Below the pieces are notes generated by a model, which saw only the letters and a program-made list of their open reading frames with translations, was not told where the DNA came from and ran no database searches. From positions 46,900-110,899 of the forward strand of contig QANZ01019712.1 in the NCBI GenBank assembly GCA_003254925.1: a stretch of DNA of 64,000 nucleotides, read 5' to 3'. Below, piece by piece: positions 57,991 through 64,000 of the stretch (within the stretch, counting starts at the first letter, position 1; every line of letters begins with the position of its first letter). A program made the translations under genes and the position numbers. The DNA is from Chamaecrista fasciculata. Its lineage: Eukaryota > Streptophyta > Magnoliopsida > Fabales > Fabaceae.

Positions 57991-58616
57991 TAATCACCAC
58001 AATTTAAATCCTCTATAGTGTATTATTGGTGAAATGCAGAGAGAGAAAGTGAACCCCTATGACACTTTCTCTCTCTAACCTATTCATATCTCTCTCAACA
58101 CTACACCCTTAAAGTTCTATAGAGAACCCGAATTGATAATCACCAATTTCTAACTAAGATGGTGAAATATCTTTTCATCATCATTGTTAGTTAGAATGTA
58201 CAATAAACTCATCCAAAAATGAGGTAAATTGGATAAAACTGTTTTGAGAACGAAAGTTCTTTAAGAAATTTATTTCTTAAAGAAAATAGGTTCCTAATTA
58301 CTTAGGTCCCTTAACAAATTCTTTAAGAAAAATGTTCTTTCGAAAAGAAAAGGATAAAATGCGAAATATTAAAGAGTTGAAGGAAAGAGAGAATTATACG
58401 GTAAATTTATAGTGATTCAAATAAAGGGTATCTTCTATATATCCTGTATTCACTCCTCTATATATCACCTATGGATCTTCTATTGTACAACATTGGTGTT
58501 GTAGAGCATAAAACCAATAATATTAAGCCGTGTGTGGTCCTCTCTTGTACAATATGATGATCCTCTTACCCATATATCCTCCAAGGACCACAATCAGTTT
58601 TTTTAGTTATCTTTTA

Positions 58617-59600
58617 GGGTAATTTACGTTTTGGCACCTTGTAGTTTAGTCGTATTCCACATTGGTACTATAATTTAAAAAGTGACATTCTGCTACCATA
58701 TATGGTATTCTCTCTTAATACTTTGGTATTCTGAGCTTTAATTATGTTAGAAAATTAAGGAAAATTGGCATTTTTGGGGTTATTTTGTAATTTTAACTAT
58801 CTTTAGGGGATAAAAGGAAATTTTAATGCAAGAATAAGAGGCTAAAATTACTAAAATACCTAAAAATATTTAAATATCTTCAAAATAGTCCTTAAAAACA
58901 CAAAATTCTAGAAATATAATTTATTGACAAAATTGTATTCCGTTGGATTTGTTGCGATGAGTAGGTTCTAGATATACAATTTATTTTCGAAAAATATATC
59001 TCTTATCAATTATTAATTATTTCCTACTCGAAAGTACTATATTACAATGTCATAATAAGAAGTTATGTGAAAATTTTTAACTCCGTTTGCTCTCAAATTT
59101 TTACCACAAGCTTATAAAGTTATGTAGATCTCAAATATAACAATTAAAATTTTAAACTATCGGGTTTACTAATTTTTAAAAAATCTAAACTAAAAACTCC
59201 TAAATTAAAAAAATATGGGCCTTTGTTGCCCCGTGGTTTTTAGGTTTTTTCTTTGTGTTTTGCTCTTTTTGAGCCTCTTTATTGTACCCAAAAAAAAAAT
59301 ACTAAATTTAGTATATTTAAATATACTATTTTGAAGATATTTAAATATTTTTGAGTCTTCTAGTAATTTTAGCCTCTTTTTCCTGCATTAAAATTTCCTT
59401 TTATCCCCCCAAAATGGTTAAAATATACAAAATAGCCCCAAAAATGTCAGTTTTCATTAGTTTTCTAATGGAATTAAAGCTCAGGGTACCAAACTATTAA
59501 CGGAGAATACCACATAGTACTAGAATATCACTTTTTTAAACCACAGGGTACCAAAGTGAAATATGACCAAACTATATGGTATTAAAAATGTAGTTTATCC
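58617..59600. mobile_element. Foldback element with perfect 9-bp duplication, 'gggtaccaaagtg' family
   Basis: Starts gggtaatttacgttttggc and ends aatgtagtttatcc. The flanking 9-mers tatctttta (58608-58616 and 59601-59609) are identical, as for Mutator-type insertion. The arms of about 300 bp match in blocks such as 'aggaaattttaatgcaagaa' / 'ttcctgcattaaaatttcct'. The centre contains a reverse-complement copy of the repeat from 22373-22525. No transposase is encoded. Confidence 0.8.
59065..59205 (-). repeat. Interspersed repeat, inverted copy of 22373-22525
   Basis: Contains 'aatttttaccacaagcttat', 'atctcaaatataacaattaa' and 'aaaaaatctaaactaaaaac', the reverse complement of the blocks at 22373-22525. 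It lies within the centre of the foldback element 58617-59600. Confidence 0.55.
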
Positions 59601-59609
59601 TATCTTTTA

Positions 59610-60092
59610 TAGTTACACCAAATAAATTATAAATCTCACAATGTAGTCTAAGGGTTTTGCAATTTAAACAACAATTAAGTTAATTAGTTTGCTTCGATTA
59701 ATCATCTAAATTAAAAGAGTAAAAGTAACTATATATTGTTGAAGTTAAATTTCATTCTAACAGCTTAATTAATTGGAATAAGTTCTTGATGTACGAGGAC
59801 TTTCAGATCAATTCATAAGAATTATTATATATATAACAGTATTACACACACAAATTAAGCAGTATATATATAAATTTTGTATGTCCTAATGGGCACGTAA
59901 ATATGTATGTAAAATTTAAAATATTTTAGTTAAAAATATATAACAATGACATCAGTAGATCAGTCTATATGAACCAATTCGTTAACTCAATAAAAAAGAA
60001 AAGACCAAATATTAAATTTCTTCTCATTTTAATTATTACATGTAATATTTTTATCTTAGTATAAGTGAGAGGACGACCAGAAAGCTCCTCCC
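59610..60092. other. AT-rich intergenic DNA
   Basis: No gene or clear element boundary was recognised. TA-rich runs are present (about 59826-59875). Confidence 0.35.
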
Positions 60093-60111
60093 ACATATAA
60101 TATAGTATAGA
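60092..60111 (-). mobile_element. Isolated Helitron 5' end, second copy
   Basis: On the minus strand the sequence starts TCTATACTATATTATATGTG after a flanking A (T at 60112 on the plus strand), followed by 'ggaggagctttctgg'. The first 20 bases are identical to the copy ending at 57990. No matching 3' end was found nearby. Confidence 0.5.
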
Positions 60112-60467
60112 TATAGATATAGATATATATTAATTATTCCTCCAATTTCTATATATATATATATAATATTCACTACTTGCGGGAGCTAGTATGTAATTTT
60201 AAGTTGAAAAATTACCCAACTTGTTTGTCCAATATATTGACATTTCTTTTACTTCTCACATAATTAATTCAACGTTTTAATCAATTAACATGCACCCATA
60301 AAGCATGAAGAAAATGAAAAATAAGAAATTAAACATGGGGCAAGAGAGAACACACAGTGTGAACAAATTAATTATGAAATTAATTGGATAAGTAGAATAT
60401 CAAATATTCAACTATACTTTAATAGTATACTTTAATAGCATCCTTAATTGGATTAGTTATTTTTTTT

Positions 60468-61660
60468 AGGCCAAAATGCACAAACATCCCTTGAGTTTTA
60501 GGTCAGGTGCACATAACACTTCTGAGACTTCAATTTGTACAAATAGATTCTCTGAGTTTTCAATTACCTGCAAATAGCACAATTCTGTACCACAAAGTGA
60601 GGGTAGAATAGTAATTTTATTAAAAAAATGAGGCCAAAGTCCTATTTTTATCCCTCAAGTTTGCTAAAAATTCTATTTTGACCCCTTATCTTTTTTTCGA
60701 TCCGTTTTGGTCTTTCAAGTTTCTAAAAAATTTTAACCGTTAGTTGCTTTCTCTTTTCCATCTATTTTTCCATTAAAAAAAAAGGCAAAAGCTAACTTTT
60801 AAATCTAAAAAATTTTACTTTTTCACATTAAAGTCACCAAAACGTAATAATTGAACCCTATCGATTTCTTTCTTCTTCTTCTTCCTCCTTTTGGTTCTTC
60901 CATCTTCTTCATTTCCCACCATAAAAAACAACACAGACAATTTCTAAAAGAAAAAAACGTCTTCTTCTCCTGATCTCCTCCTACTCCTCCTTCTTCTCGC
61001 CATGGATGCCGGCGGCGGTGGAATCCAGCGGCAGCCGGTGTTGTGAAGAAGAAGGAGAAGATTGTGATGGTGAACTGCCGGCGTGGTTGCTGTGAAGAAG
61101 AAGAAATTGTAATGGCGTCGGAGTCGCCCGGCGACGGTGTTGTGATGTAGATGAAGGACAAGATTGTGTTGATAGGTTGCCATCGGCGGTGATGAGAAGA
61201 AGAAGAAGAAGAAGTTCACAGAAGATGAAGAGGAGGCGCATTTCAATTTCACTGTGTTTTTTATTTTGGAGGAAAATTTATTAAAATCCCAATACATTTC
61301 ATTTTTCTCACATTTTGATCATATTATGAAGAAAGGAGACCTTAATGCAAAACAATAAAAATTTTAGGGGCATGTAAACCATTTTTTTCTTTTTTTTTTT
61401 TAACAGAAAAAGTGGATGGAAATTGGGAAGGGACTAATGGTAGAACTTTTTGAAAACTTGAGGGATCAAAACAAAACTTTAAACAAACTTGAGGGACCAA
61501 AATAGGATTTTTGCCTAATTTTTTAATAAAATTACTATTATACCCTCACTTATGTGGTACAAAATGGTATTATATTTGCACGTAACTAAAAACTCATGAG
61601 TTTATTTGCACAAATTAAAAACTCAAGGGTGTTATGTGCACCTTACCTAAAAGTTATGAG
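60468..61660. mobile_element. Concentric double foldback element with GC-rich cargo
   Basis: The outer arms (60468-60628 and 61516-61660) belong to the family of the APC5 intron 10 outer element ('gagttttcaattacctgcaa', 'gtaattttattaaaaaa'). Between them is a different inverted repeat with arms 60629-60790 and about 61400-61515 ('aggccaaagtcctattttta' / 'accaaaataggatttttgcc'; 'ccctcaagttt' / 'aacttgaggg'). Its centre (about 60840-61260) is non-palindromic, GC-richer and rich in gaa/agg and ccg/gcgg motifs, with overlapping minus-strand frames of 86-117 codons. It resembles a captured gene leader or first exon, but no protein family is recognised. Confidence 0.68.
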
Positions 61661-61739
61661 TGTCATGTGTGTTATAGTAGTGAGTAGTGACTATCGAGAG
61701 GTTTGAATAATTAATGCAAAAGGTTTTATTTAAGTTCAT

Positions 61740-62269
61740 ATTCTTAGTCCAGCATATATATATATATATATATATGCATGTATATATATGGTTCATTTTC
61801 TTTCCCGTTTACTTTTTCTTTTCTCGTGGTTTCAATTAATTAACTCTTAGAACACTGTCTTCTTGGCCACGAAAAGAAATGATGATAATAATAAATAATT
61901 TTCTTACAATTATTATTGATTTTGTTGTACTCTCAGCACATCAACAAATGAATTTTTCTTTTTGATATTTTACTTTTATTATATGAAAATGCATAGGCAA
62001 TAAGTCATCACTAAGGGGTGGACAATGGGTTGGGATGACAAGTAACATGTAAAATTTAAGAATGATTAATCCATAGAATTGTAGATCGGGTTGGAGATTT
62101 ATAGTTTTAAGAATCAATTTAACTCGTAAATCCACACATAATTTATTTATTTATTATATATTTATGTTTTTATTTATATTTTTGTATATTTTTTAATTTT
62201 TAATTTATTTATATTTTTAATTCTTTATAATCAAGATATTTTAATTTTAAAATTTATATAATTAGTATA
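61740..62269. other. AT-rich DNA left of the LTR retrotransposon
   Basis: Contains a (TA)n run (61755-61775). A hAT-like fragment 'aaggggtggacaatgggttg' lies at about 62023-62042, sharing the 'ggggtg...gggttggg' character of the elements at 23767 and 63270. No gene was found. Confidence 0.35.
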
Positions 62270-62871
62270 TGATACATCACTATTTGGGCGTACGCCTAAA
62301 CGGCCCTCGCACCGGGCCTCTTCTCCCCTCCGCACCTTGCGAAGCGCCCTCGAGTCAATCGGGCGCCCTAAACACACTTAGGGGCGGTCATGATCCATCC
62401 TGGAGCATGGCGCCCGTCCCCAAAATGACACGTGGCCACCCACGATCACCCTGCTCCGCAATCCACGCTACGGGAGATCGTGGGCTGCGAACCAGCTCAC
62501 CCACGATCTCCAGTTCCTAGGCGCCCGCCTAGCGACACAACACGCAATCACCCACGATTGCCTTGCTCCGCAAATCTCGGCCTCCACCATCTTCGCTGGT
62601 GGAGATCGTGTCCAGTACGTGGTCCGCCCCGCACGCTGACCACCCCTCTCCTCCCTGCTCTATAAATAGAGCCCATCTCACCAGTTCAAGGTTAGCTACT
62701 TCTTACACTCTGAAATTCTCTTACTCTCTGATTACTCTCTTACTAACTTGAGCGTCGGAGTACACTTCGCAGGGCCCCCCTGTGAAGCTCTTGCAGGTTC
62801 TTGCTCAACACTTGGCTCTCGCAGCCCTCTCCGGTGAACTAGGTAAGTGCCAGTCATTTTCCAGTTTATCA
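62270..62871 (+). mobile_element. 5' LTR of a GC-rich LTR retrotransposon
   Basis: Starts TGATA and ends TATCA directly before the primer-binding site. Its base composition changes sharply from AT-rich flank to GC-rich. It contains a TATA box (tataaatagagcc, from about 62662) followed by a pyrimidine-rich stretch likely to hold the transcription start. Repeated 'acccacgatc' / 'gatcgtgg' motifs lie upstream of the TATA. The exact left border rests on the TGATA/TATCA symmetry. The 3' LTR is beyond the window. Confidence 0.7.
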
Positions 62872-62872
62872 T

Positions 62873-62890
62873 TGGCGCCGTCCGTGGGGA
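62873..62890 (+). other. Primer-binding site of the LTR retrotransposon
   Basis: TGGCGCCGTCCGTGGGGA follows the LTR by one base. This TGGCGCCGTC-type sequence is the usual tRNA-complementary primer site of several plant Ty3/gypsy lineages. Confidence 0.75.
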
Positions 62891-63009
62891 CTCCACCTCC
62901 TCACTTGCTGAACTTTACGGGCTCTCACGCTCGTCCTCTATTGCTTTTTCTTTACAAAAGGTAACTCACCAACGTTTACCTTGTTGAACTAGGTGATCTC
63001 TGCTTTTCT

Positions 63010-63269
63010 ATGGCTCACAGCGACTCCCCTCGCGATCCGCTCTTGGACGAACCCTCTGATTCCCAGGAGCACGCCCTAGGCTCCCAGGAGAATCAGGAGC
63101 AAGAGGAACATCGAGAAGAGGGAGCGCCCTCTCGGGTTGCACCACCAACCGATATGGGCGCGACGGGCCAGACCTTCCAGGCCATGGACATTATGGCAAT
63201 CTTTCGTAGCATGATGAGGGAGCAGACAGAATCCCTACGTCGTGAATTCCAGAGCCTGTCGGTTCACAG
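63010..63269 (+). pseudogene. N-terminal part of retrotransposon gag, interrupted
   Basis: The ATG at 63010 opens an acidic Glu/Gln-rich N-terminus (MAHSDSPRDPLLDEPSDSQ...) that continues to FQSLSVHS. At 63270 the frame enters a hAT-like insertion. The continuation lies at 63384 in a different reading frame. Position after the primer-binding site and acidic composition fit the start of a plant Ty3/gypsy gag. Confidence 0.75.
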
Positions 63270-63381
63270 TAGGGGTGTTCATTGGGTTGGGCCAACCCGC
63301 CAACCCGCTAAAACCAACCCAACCCACTTGTTTGGGTTGGTTTGGGTTGGGCTGGCGGGTTGGTTTGGGTTCAAAAAGTTN
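63270..63381. mobile_element. hAT-like insertion in gag, incomplete at an assembly join
   Basis: Starts TAGGGGTGTTCATTGGGTTG, the same tip as the hAT MITE at 32810. It continues through 'ccaacccgctaaaaccaacc' and 'gggttgggctggcgggttgg' and stops at the single N at 63381. The left flank gttcacag (63262-63269) is the candidate target duplication. The right half and right flank are missing. Confidence 0.6.
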
Positions 63382-63383
63382 CT

Positions 63384-64000
63384 GCTGGTTTCGAAGACGA
63401 GCCGGGCACCTTCATCCCCCAGAAGGGACCGTTTGCCGTATCCATCCAGCGCGATATCGTGCCCCAGGGCTTCAAGATGCCCGTGAAGATGGTCCCCTAC
63501 GAGCCAACTGCAGACCCAAATCTGCACTTGAAGGCGTTCCATGCAAACGTCCAACTGGCCTCACTCACTGAAGGGAAGAAGTGCAAGCTCTTTCCTACCA
63601 CTCTTGGTCAAGAAGGACTTCATTGGTACGCCCGCCTCCCAGATTATTCTATACATAACTTCGACGAGCTGGAGGCTGCCTTCCTAAAGCGCTTTGCCAC
63701 CAGTATCGTTTACAAGAAACCATCTACGGTCATGGCGGACCTCATTCAGGGCTCCAGCGAGAGCCTCCGGGACTTCCTTAAGCGCTTCTCCGAGCGCTGC
63801 CACGAGGTGGAAGACTTAGAAGACAGCGTGGCCATACACGACTTCAAACAGGGCTTACGCCCGGGCAACGTATCAAACGAGTTGGCGCTCGCCAACCCCA
63901 AAACCCTGGACGCACTGTTGAAGCAGGTTCGGGATTTCATTCTAAAGGAGGACAACCAGGTCGCCTCCAAGAGCCGCTTCAGCAAGCTGAAGGATATGCA
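63384..64000 (+). pseudogene. Retrotransposon gag (capsid-like domain), runs off the window
   Basis: Open without a stop from 63384 to the window end (205 codons). It contains the core of the plant retrotransposon gag domain: GLHWYARLPDYSIHNFDELE, AAFLKRFATS, SLRDFLKRFSERCHEVED and FKQGLRPG. This order is typical of Ty3/gypsy gag. The composition is GC-rich like the LTR, and the lack of stops shows that this copy is fairly young apart from the insertion at 63270. The frame differs from that of the N-terminal part, so as assembled the gene is broken; the offset cannot be trusted across the N at 63381. Confidence 0.88.

Noticed and set aside
62269-62964. Several overlapping 60-83-codon frames on the plus strand
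   Set aside because: They fall in the LTR and leader of the retrotransposon; GC-rich sequence has few stops by chance, and frames overlap each other.
1-64000. Biosynthetic or defence gene cluster linking the four genes
   Set aside because: The products (pectin hydrolase, cell-cycle ligase subunit, SWAP70, NAC factor) have no shared pathway, and plants seldom cluster such genes. Their proximity is treated as ordinary synteny.

Overview
The window is nuclear DNA from a flowering plant, almost certainly a eudicot. The evidence is long AT-rich introns with GT-AG borders, plant-only gene families (pollen-type exopolygalacturonase, NAC factor) and a dense load of plant transposons. The species cannot be named from the sequence alone. 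Two N runs (35597-35631, 57182-57793) and three single Ns (5551, 38451, 63381) mark assembly joins.

Four protein-coding genes can be built exon by exon. (1) 1918-3842 (+): a complete 389-aa exopolygalacturonase in 4 exons. (2) 7712-19827 (+): a complete 923-aa anaphase-promoting complex subunit 5 (APC5) in 20 exons. (3) 38088-43370 (+): a complete 493-aa PH-domain/coiled-coil SWAP70-like protein in 10 exons. (4) 48950-53922 (-): a complete 385-aa NAC transcription factor of the JUNGBRUNNEN1/ANAC042 type in 3 exons, with a low-complexity insertion inside its NAC domain. All exon phases agree. The four genes are unrelated in function and show no operon-like or cluster logic.

The rest is mostly mobile DNA. 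The left edge holds a broken Ty1/copia element (379-1679) whose remaining LTR lies 240 bp upstream of the polygalacturonase start. The right edge enters a GC-rich LTR retrotransposon (LTR 62270-62871, primer-binding site, gag) whose gag is interrupted by a hAT-like sequence. A probable 6.4-kb non-autonomous Helitron spans 30569-36973, and two isolated Helitron 5' ends lie at 57990 and 60111. A MITE with perfect terminal repeats and an 8-bp target duplication sits at 55062-55407, and a hAT MITE with a perfect 8-bp duplication at 32810-33472.

The most striking content is a large set of long inverted-repeat (foldback) elements. Their arms are built of short degenerate repeats of the type 'ggaccaaaatg', 'ggggacgaaattgaca' or 'gggtaccaaagtg'. 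Several have perfect 9-10-bp target duplications (22552-23079, 28748-29396, 47093-47943, 58617-59600), which points to Mutator-like mobilisation. They fill introns of all four genes. In three places a second palindromic element sits at the symmetry centre of a first one (14012-14860, 29488-30293, 60468-61660). This concentric nesting is the best candidate for something under-described here.
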